Shown here in pieces: positions 14,711-21,918 of a DNA stretch of 25,585 nt. Position 1 is the first letter of the stretch. Each line of letters starts with the position of its first letter. Source of the stretch: JAJTFW01 sp031421935 (GTDB lineage: Bacteria > Bacteroidota > Bacteroidia > AKYH767-A > OLB10); assembly GCA_031421935.1 (NCBI GenBank), contig JANOPQ010000059.1, forward strand, positions 1 through 25,585, in the 5' to 3' direction. The notes beneath the pieces were generated by a model, which worked only from the letters and a program-made list of their open reading frames with translations, did no database searches and had not been told where the DNA came from. Position numbers and translations under genes: made by a program.

Positions 14711-16426
14711 TCCAATCCATTGACGTACATCATCAAGACTTGGCATAGCTACCTCCAGCTTCAATTTTTTTCGCATGCCTCCTAAATCGTTGAAGAGCTT
14801 ATTCGGATTAACGGCTTTTAATTGATCATTATTCTGTATTCCCATTTTGCGAAGAACATCATCCCAAGGAGCAGGAACTCCTTCCAATACTTCCATTTCT
14901 AGATCTAAGGATGTATTTACTAATTCAGGTCGCATTTGAGGGAAGAATAATACATCTTGAATGGAATTTGAATTGGTCATGATCATACTAAGTCGATCAA
15001 TTCCTATTCCTAATCCTGCCGTAGGAGGCATCCCATATTCGATGGCGCGCAAGAAATCTTCGTCTAGTTGCATTGCTTCTTCGTCACCACGTTTCCCCAA
15101 TTCTAATTGCTCTTCAAAGCGAGCACGTTGGTCGATAGGATCGTTTAACTCGGAGAAAGCATTGCAGATTTCTTTTCCATTGCAGATGGCTTCAAAGCGT
15201 TCTACTAAACCTTCTTTGCTTCTGTGTTTTTTTGCAAGCGGACTCATCTCCACAGGATAATCCGTGATGAAGGTAGGTTGAATTAATTTCGATTCGCAAT
15301 GCTCTCCAAAAATTTCATCAATCAATTTTCCACGACCCATGGTTTCATCCACTTTAACTTTTAATTGAATCGCAGCTGCACGCATTTCTTCTTCACTCAT
15401 CACGGATATATCAACTCCCGTAAAATGCTGTATAGCTTCATACATGGTATAGCGTTTCCAAGGTCGTGCAAAGTTAATAACGTTGTCGCCTACCCGTACT
15501 TCGGTAGTTCCGTGTAAGTCCATCGCTACTTTTTCTACCATCTCCTCCACCAATTCCATCATCCAGTAATAATCTTTGTAAGCCACGTATAATTCTACTT
15601 GCGTAAATTCTGGATTGTGAAAACGCGACATGCCCTCGTTGCGAAAATCTTTTGCAAACTCAAAAACACCTTCATAGCCACCTACAATTAGTCGCTTTAA
15701 ATAAAGTTCGTTGGCAATACGTAAATACAACGTCATATCAAGTGTGTTGTGATGCGTCTTGAACGGACGCGCTGCTGCACCTCCGTAAAGCGGTTGCAAA
15801 ATAGGAGTCTCTACTTCTAAGTAACCGTTGCCGCCTAAATAATGTCGAATGGAATTCACGAGTTGTGTACGCTTGATGAATGTCTCGCGTACATGTGGAT
15901 TCACAATCATATCCACATACCGTTGACGATATCTTGTTTCTGGATCTGAAAACGCATCATACACTTCACCGTCTTTTTCTTTTACAATAGGTAAAGGACG
16001 AAGCGATTTTGTTAAGATGATAAATTCTTGTACATGAACTGAAGTTTCTCCAGTTTGAGTTTTGAAAACAAATCCCTTAACACCAATAATGTCTCCCGTA
16101 TCTAATAATTTTTTGAAAACAGAATTGTAAAGTGTTTTATCTTCTCCAGGACAAACATCATCTCGACGAATATAAACTTGGATTCGACCACTTGCATCTT
16201 GTAACTCAGCAAAGGAGGCATTACCCATGATGCGTCGACTCATGATTCTTCCGGCAATCACTACATCTTTAAATTGCTCAGGATTTTTTTCAAAGCCTGC
16301 ATGAATAGCTGCAGCATTGCTGTTGATAGGATACAACTCAGCAGGGTATGGGTTGATGCCCAGTTTGTAGAGCTCTTCAAGGCTCTCTCGACGAATGATT
16401 TCCTGTTCGGATAAGATTTGACTCAT
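14708..16426 (-). CDS. lysS: Lysyl-tRNA synthetase (class II)
   Basis: Charges tRNA-Lys in the cytoplasm. 572 residues from the ATG at 16424-16426 (MSQILSEQEIIRRESLEELYKLGINPYP). An N-terminal OB-fold anticodon-binding domain (about 55-150) is followed by the class II catalytic domain. Motif 2 is visible as FRNEGMSRFHNPEFTQVELY and motif 3 as GLGIGIDRL. The length exceeds the usual ~500 residues because of a C-terminal extension of about 60 residues after motif 3 (LEVLEGVPAPWDDVLRKMGIQ...), typical of Bacteroidota LysRS. A possible TTG start 9 nt upstream lies inside the −7 promoter element and is rejected. The stop codon is the last unit of an octad array. Confidence 0.97.
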   Translation of the reverse strand: MSQILSEQEIIRRESLEELYKLGINPYPAELYPINSNAAAIHAGFEKNPEQFKDVVIAGRIMSRRIMGNASFAELQDASGRIQVYIRRDDVCPGEDKTLYNSVFKKLLDTGDIIGVKGFVFKTQTGETSVHVQEFIILTKSLRPLPIVKEKDGEVYDAFSDPETRYRQRYVDMIVNPHVRETFIKRTQLVNSIRHYLGGNGYLEVETPILQPLYGGAAARPFKTHHNTLDMTLYLRIANELYLKRLIVGGYEGVFEFAKDFRNEGMSRFHNPEFTQVELYVAYKDYYWMMELVEEMVEKVAMDLHGTTEVRVGDNVINFARPWKRYTMYEAIQHFTGVDISVMSEEEMRAAAIQLKVKVDETMGRGKLIDEIFGEHCESKLIQPTFITDYPVEMSPLAKKHRSKEGLVERFEAICNGKEICNAFSELNDPIDQRARFEEQLELGKRGDEEAMQLDEDFLRAIEYGMPPTAGLGIGIDRLSMIMTNSNSIQDVLFFPQMRPELVNTSLDLEMEVLEGVPAPWDDVLRKMGIQNNDQLKAVNPNKLFNDLGGMRKKLKLEVAMPSLDDVRQWIG

Positions 16427-16432
16427 AATGCG

Positions 16433-16440
16433 CAAAATTA
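16433..16440 (-). promoter_or_regulatory. −7 promoter element of lysS
   Basis: TAATTTTG on the minus strand matches TAnnTTTG exactly and ends 6 nt before the ATG. It decides the start: the in-frame TTG at 16433-16435 is part of the promoter. No convincing −33 TTG is visible. Confidence 0.45.
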
Positions 16441-16614
16441 ATTAAATTAGAGGTATTAGAGGCCCCTTCTGCTTCGGTATTTACTAAGGCAACAAAAAAT
16501 GTTATTTTTTTTCGGCCTCGACTTAGATGGCACATTATATTTTTAGGAAGTTAAGGGTGCTGATAGTGTTACAGTCTTCGATCGATAAGCCCATCTAAAA
16601 GAAAGAGAATAGTA

Positions 16615-17268
16615 CTAATACCCAATGATAAATGGAGCGAAAAGGTATATGAAAAGAAATTCGAGCAAAAAACCAATGATGAAACCTAAATATACTTGTG
16701 CCGGTGTATGTGATTTACAATATAATCTCGCGGCTGCAATAATGCCAGATGCCAAGGCAATACTTACCATTGCTGGTATTGAACTAAAATTGAATACTAA
16801 TGCGATTCCATAAAATAATCCAAACATTCCTCCTGCACCCATCATGTGTAAACTTATTTTCCAACTAAAGTTAATAATGAAAGTAGTTAGTAATGCTAAA
16901 CATGCACCTGACATTGCTAATCCAAAGATGCGTGGTAAGGGTAAGGAGAACAATAAGTAAGTACAACCAATGTAGCAGCAAAGTGTTAAAAAGTAAGGGA
17001 GAGGTCTTTCTTTTTTCTCTTCAAGCTCAAAGCTTTTTATAAATCCTCTTTGCCATAGAATCCAAGTGATTGCCGTCGGTAACAAAAAGGTTACAATAAA
17101 TATGAGTAAATATAAAAAGTCTTGAAACTTTGGAGTGACCGCGTAACTTAAATAATTGTTACTATTGAATAAGATCCAAATCATGTAAAGCGGAATAAAG
17201 ATAGGGTGTCCTATGCCCGAAATAAATTGACTGATTTTATGTAAAAAGGAATTTGAATTCGTGCTCAT
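16615..17268 (-). CDS. PAP2-like integral membrane protein
   Basis: 217 residues with about six hydrophobic membrane segments. It resembles the phosphatidic-acid phosphatase type 2 superfamily in outline: a charged loop EEKKERPLPY (compare KxxxxxxRP), SLH within KISLHMMG (compare SGH), and R-x5-H in ARLYCKSHTPAQV (compare SRxxxxxHxxxD, here with Q in place of the D). The departures from the consensus mean that phosphatase activity is uncertain. The start is 1 nt from the rpoN stop, so the two genes form an operon and are probably translationally coupled; this order after rpoN is, from memory, common in Bacteroidota. Confidence 0.75.
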   Translation of the reverse strand: MSTNSNSFLHKISQFISGIGHPIFIPLYMIWILFNSNNYLSYAVTPKFQDFLYLLIFIVTFLLPTAITWILWQRGFIKSFELEEKKERPLPYFLTLCCYIGCTYLLFSLPLPRIFGLAMSGACLALLTTFIINFSWKISLHMMGAGGMFGLFYGIALVFNFSSIPAMVSIALASGIIAAARLYCKSHTPAQVYLGFIIGFLLEFLFIYLFAPFIIGY

Positions 17269-17269
17269 G

Positions 17270-18805
17270 CTAAACTTCTTTACGGAGTCGAGCTACGGGA
17301 ATATTCATTTGTTCCCTGTATTTCGCTACCGTTCTGCGCGCGATATTGTATCCAGCTTTGTTTAAGATCTCTGCTAATTTTTCATCAGGAAGTGGATGCT
17401 TTTTATCTTCACTACCTATGTGATCTTCCAATATTTTTTTAATCTCTCGACTCGATGCTTCTTCACCACTGTCAGTCGTTAATCCTTCCGAGAAGAAAAA
17501 TTTCAGGAGGAAAGTACCATACGGAGTCTCCACATATTTACTATTTGCCACACGAGAAACTGTCGAAATATCAAGACCCACCATGTCTGCAATGTCTTTT
17601 AAAATCATTGGACGCAATGCACGTTCATCGCCTTGTAAAAAATATTCTTGTTGGAAATTCATGATCGCTGTCATGGTTGCCAATAAGGTATGTTGACGTT
17701 GTTTGATGGCATCAATAAACCATTTGGCTGCGTCAATTTTTGATTTTATGAAGACAATAGCATCTTTACTTTCTTTCTTTTTATCTTTTGCATATGACTG
17801 CAACATTTCCTGGAAAGAACGAGAGATTCTTAATTCTGGATCGTTTCGGGAATTTAATGTTAACTCCAGTTGATTGTCGATAACACTCAAAATAAAATCG
17901 GGAATGATGGTTTGACTACTGCGTGTATCTTCCGCAGATCCTCCACCTGGACGCGGATTCAATGTTAAAATTTCTTGAATCGCATCTTTTAATTCTTCTT
18001 CATCAAGGGATAATGACTTTTGAATTTTCTCATAATGTTTTTTGGAAAATTCATCCATGTAATCTTTCAAGATTTGATAAGCTACCACTTCCGTAACTTG
18101 ATCATGATGACGACGCTCCAGTTGAAGCATCAAACATTCTTGTAAATTTCGAGCAGCAATACCGGGAGGATCCAGTGTTTGAATGACTCTCAACACATTT
18201 TCTAATTCTTTTTCGTTCGATTGAATGTTTTGCGTAAAAGCTAAATCATCCACCACCGAATCTAAATCACGACGTAAATACCCATCGTCGTCTAAACTAC
18301 CAATTAAATGTTGCGCTAATAAATAATGATGATTATCTAAAGCCAACATCCCTAAATTAGAAAGCAAATTGTCTTGATAAGATACACTTACTGTGATGGG
18401 CGTCTCGGGACGTTCATCGTCTTTGGATGTATTGTTAGCGTTTAATTTATAATAAGGGACATCTTCGTCTTCGATATAATCGGCAATGTCAACTTCATCA
18501 TTTCGAATTGCATCTTCTAAAGCATCAGCTTCCGCTTCATCCGCCGTTTCTATTCGTTCTTCAACTTCAACTTCTACTTCGCCTTCTTCTTTTTCAAGGT
18601 CATCAAACTCATCCTCTTCCTCGTCTTGAACTTCTTCGTCAGCCAAATCATCTGGACTTCCTTCCTCCAAAGCTGGATTTATTTCCAGCTCTTCTTTAAT
18701 ACGTTGTTCTAAAGCAGCCGTTGGCACTTGCAACAATTTCATCAGTTGAATTTGTTGTGGCGATAGCTTTTGTAAAAGCTTTTGATGTAGACCGAGTCGT
18801 TGCAT
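17270..18805 (-). CDS. rpoN: RNA polymerase sigma-54 factor
   Basis: 511 residues. Region I is glutamine- and leucine-rich (HQKLLQKLSPQQIQLMKLLQVP), as needed for activator response. It is followed by a long acidic region II (about 50-120, runs of E and D), then the core-binding domain, a helix-turn-helix (about 395-425, DIADMVGLDISTVSRVANSKYVETPYG) that reads the −12 element, and the C-terminal RpoN box ARRTVAKYRE (about 489-498) that reads the −24 element. All canonical parts are present. The PAP2-like gene follows after 1 nt. No sigma-54 activator gene is in the window. Confidence 0.98.
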   Translation of the reverse strand: MQRLGLHQKLLQKLSPQQIQLMKLLQVPTAALEQRIKEELEINPALEEGSPDDLADEEVQDEEEDEFDDLEKEEGEVEVEVEERIETADEAEADALEDAIRNDEVDIADYIEDEDVPYYKLNANNTSKDDERPETPITVSVSYQDNLLSNLGMLALDNHHYLLAQHLIGSLDDDGYLRRDLDSVVDDLAFTQNIQSNEKELENVLRVIQTLDPPGIAARNLQECLMLQLERRHHDQVTEVVAYQILKDYMDEFSKKHYEKIQKSLSLDEEELKDAIQEILTLNPRPGGGSAEDTRSSQTIIPDFILSVIDNQLELTLNSRNDPELRISRSFQEMLQSYAKDKKKESKDAIVFIKSKIDAAKWFIDAIKQRQHTLLATMTAIMNFQQEYFLQGDERALRPMILKDIADMVGLDISTVSRVANSKYVETPYGTFLLKFFFSEGLTTDSGEEASSREIKKILEDHIGSEDKKHPLPDEKLAEILNKAGYNIARRTVAKYREQMNIPVARLRKEV

Positions 18806-18858
18806 AAGAATTCGTTTCGAAAATAATAAATGCAGATGGGAAAAGAGTGAAGTTTGGG

Positions 18859-18887
18859 TAAAAGTATTACTTTTTTACGTAAGTAAT
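18859..18887 (-). promoter_or_regulatory. Candidate rpoN promoter with inverted repeat
   Basis: Minus-strand TACTTTTA (18866-18859) is a −7-like element, two bases off at most. Directly upstream an inverted repeat ATTACTT (18866-18872) / AAGTAAT (18881-18887) with an 8-base spacer could be an operator or a chance A/T repeat. Confidence 0.3.
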
Positions 18888-18924
18888 TCTTCTACATCTG
18901 ATTTCATCTCTCGCAATTGACCTT

Positions 18925-18956
18925 AATTCAGAATTCGGAATTCAGAATTCAGAATT
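18925..18956. repeat. Heptad array (AATTCAG)4
   Basis: AATTCAG, AATTCGG, AATTCAG, AATTCAG, then AATT: four and a half 7-bp units in the 293-bp gap between rpoN and asnS. The unit contains an EcoRI-like GAATTC across each junction, so the array is locally palindromic. Confidence 0.88.
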
Positions 18957-19002
18957 AGATCAGGTTCAAATAAAGATTCTGGTAGTCTTACTGATATTAG
19001 AG

Positions 19003-19010
19003 TACCTTTG
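19003..19010 (+). promoter_or_regulatory. Orphan −7 element on the plus strand
   Basis: TACCTTTG matches TAnnTTTG exactly and faces the 3' end of asnS, with no plus-strand gene behind it. Could drive an antisense transcript or be left from a lost gene. No −33 element seen. Confidence 0.25.
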
Positions 19011-19018
19011 CAAGCGTA

Positions 19019-19050
19019 GCAATTTACCAACCTGCCAATTCACCAATTTC
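19019..19050. repeat. Degenerate octad array (CCAATTYA-like)
   Basis: GCAATTTA, CCAACCTG, CCAATTCA, CCAATTTC: four 8-bp units of the same type as the array at the lysS stop codon. It ends 48 bp before the asnS stop codon and so does not supply it. Confidence 0.7.
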
Positions 19051-19098
19051 TCGTAAACTATATCCTGAAAGACAATTTAAATCAAACAAAGAACATTA

Positions 19099-20484
19099 TC
19101 AAAATTCCGCATTCTTCGGCGTGCGCGGAAATGGAATTACATCTCTGATGTTATTCATTCCTGTTACAAACAAAACTAATCTTTCAAAGCCTAATCCAAA
19201 GCCTGCATGCGGGCATGTTCCGAATTTTCTAGTTTCTAAATACCACCATAAATCTTCTTCGTGAATCCCCATTTCTTTTACGCGTTGTAAAAGTTTGTCG
19301 TAGTTTTCTTCGCGCTGTGAACCGCCAATGATTTCGCCAATCCAAGGAAACAAAACATCCATCGCTCTCACCGTTTTTCCATCATCGTTTTGTTTCATGT
19401 AAAACGCTTTGATGTGTTTTGGATAGTCGGTGAGAATTACCGGACCTTTGAAATGATCAACTAAATAATTTTCATGTTCTTTTTGTAAATCCGTTCCCCA
19501 TTCTACTTTAAACTCAAACTTTTTACTATTCGGTTCGAGAATAGTAATGGCTTCAGTGTACGTCAATCTTTTGAAAGGTACATCTACTACATGCTGCAAT
19601 CTTCCTAAAAGTTCTTTGTCGTACATATTGTTTAAAAACTCAACATCATCCTTACAATGATCGAGTGCGTAATTGACTAAATACTTTAACATGTCTTCTG
19701 CTAAGTCCATGTTATCTTCAATTTCATTGAAGGCTACTTCAGGTTCGATCATCCAAAATTCGGCAAGATGTCGAGGTGTATTAGAGTTTTCCGCTCTGAA
19801 GGTTGGACCAAACGTATAAATTTTGCCCAATGCCATCGCAGCCAATTCACCTTCTAATTGTCCTGATACGGTTAGATTAGTTTCCTTTCCGAAAAAGTCC
19901 TGCGTGTAATCTATTTTATTTTCAGCATCTTTCGGAATTGCATTTAAATCAAAGTTGGTAACATGAAACATTTCTCCGGCACCTTCAGCATCCGAACCGG
20001 TGATGATGGGTGAATGCAAGTAAAAGAAATTGCGATCGTTGAAATACTTATGAATGGCAAAAGCTAGATGATGACGAATACGCAATACCGCTCCAAAAGT
20101 ATTTGTCCTCGGACGTAAGTGCGCAATCTCTCTTAAAAACTCTAATGTATGTCCTTTTTTCTGCAAAGGATAGGTCTCTGCATCCGCTTCTCCGTACACG
20201 AGTAATTCTTGAACTTGCATTTCTGTTCCTTGACCACTTCCCTGTGAAGCAACAATATTTCCTTTTGCACGAATGCATGCTCCCGTACCAATGCTTTTCA
20301 AAAGCTCTTCCGAAAACTGTGAAGGATCCACTACTAATTGCAGATTATGTATGATGCTTCCATCATTTAAAGCGATAAAGGCAACGTTTTTATTTCCACG
20401 TTTGGTGCGCACCCATCCCTTTGCGATGGCTGTTTTGCCAATGAAGGATGCATCAAGAAGCTCTCTTACTGAAGTATGTTCCAT
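19099..20484 (-). CDS. asnS: Asparaginyl-tRNA synthetase (class II)
   Basis: Charges tRNA-Asn in the cytoplasm. 461 residues, the normal length. N-terminal OB-fold anticodon-binding domain (about 1-110, VRELLDASFIGKTAIAKGWVRTKRGNKNVAFIALNDGS). Class II motif 2 is visible as TFRAENSNTPRHLAEFWMIEPEVAF and motif 3 as GFGLGFERLVLFVTG, followed by the family-typical end MNNIRDVIPFPRTPKNAEF, which distinguishes AsnRS from AspRS. A good promoter lies 60 nt upstream. Separated from rpoN by 293 bp holding two short tandem arrays. Confidence 0.98.
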   Translation of the reverse strand: MEHTSVRELLDASFIGKTAIAKGWVRTKRGNKNVAFIALNDGSIIHNLQLVVDPSQFSEELLKSIGTGACIRAKGNIVASQGSGQGTEMQVQELLVYGEADAETYPLQKKGHTLEFLREIAHLRPRTNTFGAVLRIRHHLAFAIHKYFNDRNFFYLHSPIITGSDAEGAGEMFHVTNFDLNAIPKDAENKIDYTQDFFGKETNLTVSGQLEGELAAMALGKIYTFGPTFRAENSNTPRHLAEFWMIEPEVAFNEIEDNMDLAEDMLKYLVNYALDHCKDDVEFLNNMYDKELLGRLQHVVDVPFKRLTYTEAITILEPNSKKFEFKVEWGTDLQKEHENYLVDHFKGPVILTDYPKHIKAFYMKQNDDGKTVRAMDVLFPWIGEIIGGSQREENYDKLLQRVKEMGIHEEDLWWYLETRKFGTCPHAGFGLGFERLVLFVTGMNNIRDVIPFPRTPKNAEF

Positions 20485-20543
20485 AAATTAATTAGTTGAA
20501 ATAAAAGTCTTTAGTTTTAAATGGAAGCCTTATTTCAAGCATG

Positions 20544-20574
20544 CAAAGGAAACACATTTTGAGTAGGGAATCAA
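20544..20574 (-). promoter_or_regulatory. Candidate asnS promoter
   Basis: Minus-strand TTG (20574-20572) followed after 20 nt by TTCCTTTG (20551-20544), one mismatch from TAnnTTTG. Leader of about 55 nt to the ATG at 20482-20484. Confidence 0.5.
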
Positions 20575-20603
20575 GGGAGCGGAAGTTAAAGTTTAAAATT
20601 GAT

Positions 20604-21215
20604 TCAAATTGATATTACTTGCTCAAGGATACTTTTTTTTATTTCTTGCCAACTAATTTCTTCCCTAATATAGGATATTTCAGGATCAATATCAGCATCA
20701 TCAAAAAAACTAAGACTTCGAAGAACCATTAGTTCATTGCCATCAAAAAATCTTTGGGAATAAAAATGTAAAAGCTCTTTTAAGCTAAATTTTTTTAACA
20801 AGAAATATAGGTCAACAAAATCTCTTTTTCTTCCTCTGCCTGCGATAGCATGAAGTTTCATGGCTCCAATATCCTTTAAGCCCAAAAAGCGAATTTTGTT
20901 GTCGGAAAATTGTGCTTCAACGGAGGGATATGGATGACGAATAAAATCCACCTTAATATCATTAATTAATAAGACTAATATGCGATTTGATTGAGAAATT
21001 ATTTCAATCTTTCCTATTTTTTCTAGATTTTCAATAATTAATTCATTCGACATTTCTCCTTTCATGAAGAAGTCCAAATCGTATGAAATTCTATGGCCAA
21101 TTTGAAGTGAAAGTGCTGTTCCTCCAGCCAAAGAGAAAGAGTTTAGCGATTTCAAATCCGAAATTTGACAAAGTAAGTTCCAAGTTGAAGGAGCTACCGT
21201 TTCTCTGAATAACAT
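20604..21215 (-). CDS. AbiEii/AbiGii-type nucleotidyltransferase toxin
   Basis: 203 residues. The core motif LAGGTALSLQIGHRISYDLDFF (about 30-51) carries the nucleotidyltransferase GG...DxD-type signature. VDFIRHPYP follows, and then the family block LKDIGAMKLHAIAGRGRKRDFVDLYFLL with its conserved K and D. AbiE toxins are known to transfer nucleotides to tRNA 3' ends or related targets and to act in toxin–antitoxin and phage abortive infection. Its start overlaps the 3' end of the short upstream gene by 22 bp, the normal TA operon arrangement. Shorter than many AbiEii proteins (about 250-300), so it is a compact form. Confidence 0.88.
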   Translation of the reverse strand: MLFRETVAPSTWNLLCQISDLKSLNSFSLAGGTALSLQIGHRISYDLDFFMKGEMSNELIIENLEKIGKIEIISQSNRILVLLINDIKVDFIRHPYPSVEAQFSDNKIRFLGLKDIGAMKLHAIAGRGRKRDFVDLYFLLKKFSLKELLHFYSQRFFDGNELMVLRSLSFFDDADIDPEISYIREEISWQEIKKSILEQVISI

Positions 21216-21454
21216 CTAAAGTTTTTTAATGGAACATCTAAAACCAAACTTAAAAAGTGAACCGTTTTAATATCTAATTCTCGCTCTTGGGTCATTTCTT
21301 CTGCAATTTTATCCTTCCCATAAAAATGCAAAACCTGCTTCCATTCATTCAATTTTCCATACATCACCACTCTCATAATAATGTAACGAGCATGCTTTTG
21401 GAAGTCAAGATTATTGGGGTTGGTATCCCAAAATAATGCGGGGTTTAATTGCAT
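21194..21454 (-). CDS. Small antitoxin-like protein (DUF6922-type) of the AbiE pair
   Basis: 86 residues, LFWDTNPNNLDFQKHARYIIMRVVMYGKLNEWKQVLHFYG... I recognise this as the small Bacteroidota partner usually found ahead of AbiEii genes (I believe DUF6922), in place of the larger AbiEi winged-helix antitoxin. Its conserved LFWD motif lies at residues 7-10, so the first ATG (21452-21454) must be the start. A −7 element ends only 4 nt upstream, which makes the mRNA practically leaderless. Overlaps the toxin gene by 22 bp. The neutralising role is inferred from position. Confidence 0.8.
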   Translation of the reverse strand: MQLNPALFWDTNPNNLDFQKHARYIIMRVVMYGKLNEWKQVLHFYGKDKIAEEMTQERELDIKTVHFLSLVLDVPLKNFRCYSEKR

Positions 21455-21458
21455 GTTC

Positions 21459-21466
21459 CAAAGGTA
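21459..21466 (-). promoter_or_regulatory. −7 promoter element of the AbiE pair
   Basis: TACCTTTG on the minus strand, an exact TAnnTTTG match, with only GAAC between it and the ATG. No clear −33 TTG. Predicted start of transcription at or next to the start codon. Confidence 0.5.
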
Positions 21467-21542
21467 AAGAATTGTATTTTAATAATTTTATCGTACTAAT
21501 CGAGATTCAAATAAATTACGTTTAATATTCTAACCCTGCAAT

Positions 21543-21699
21543 ACCTGCCTGCCGGCAGGCAGGTTCCACTGCGCCTGCCTGCAGCAGGCATGTTTCAATT
21601 GCAGGGCGAAGCATCTAACATCTCTAGTGTCCTCTAGTGTTCTAGTGCCTGCCTGCTGCTTTGCTATGCTGAAGCTTTATCGAAAGCGAAGTAGGCAGG
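21543..21699. repeat. REP-like palindrome cluster (GCCTGCC family)
   Basis: Three hairpins in a row: a perfect 22-bp palindrome ACCTGCCTGCC/GGCAGGCAGGT at 21543-21564, a hairpin TGCCTG-CAG-CAGGCA at 21576-21590, and a longer one closed by CCTGCCT 21648-21654 with AGGCAGG 21693-21699 whose interior also pairs. GC-rich against an AT-rich background. Such GCCTGCC palindromes are, from memory, dispersed in many Bacteroidota genomes; no REP-associated transposase is in the window. Confidence 0.8.
21612..21647. repeat. Irregular heptad-like repeats (ATCTAAC / TCTAGTG)
   Basis: CATCTAACATC is followed by three TCTAGTG units with 1-3 base spacers, sitting between two GCCTGCC hairpins. Related in rhythm and in the CTA core to the arrays at 1-118 and 3459-3506. 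Confidence 0.55.
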
Positions 21700-21869
21700 T
21701 TTAAAGTAGATTTTTATGTTTAGATCAATCATTAATTGAAACTAAAATCTATAAAACCCTAGCCTATTTTCCCCTAACTAATGCCTGCTCAGTTGTATGA
21801 AGTACAACAGCTTCAAAACTTTTATCATCTTCAACTGTTAATTCAAGACTAAAACACTATAAAACCGAG

Positions 21870-21900
21870 TTTAACGTTCGCTTACAATTCCTTAACTTTG
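21870..21900 (+). promoter_or_regulatory. dxs promoter
   Basis: TTTA (21870-21873), 19-nt spacer, TAACTTTG (21893-21900): a close fit to TTTG-N19-TAnnTTTG. The −7 element ends 18 nt before the ATG at 21919, and the in-frame TTG at 21898 is part of it, so it cannot be the start. Between the REP cluster and this promoter (21700-21869) I see only a small hairpin, GTTGTA 21792-21797 with TACAAC 21803-21808. Confidence 0.7.
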
Positions 21901-21918
21901 CCAACACCAACAGCCCCT

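Noticed and set aside
16427..16435. TTG start giving lysS three extra residues
   Set aside because: The TTG lies in the −7 element TAATTTTG; the ATG gives the usual MSQ start.
18507..18699. Plus-strand leucine/histidine-rich open frame
   Set aside because: It is the shadow of the acidic region II of rpoN.
21898..21918. TTG start giving dxs seven extra residues
   Set aside because: The TTG is the end of the −7 promoter element TAACTTTG; the ATG at 21919 fits the family.
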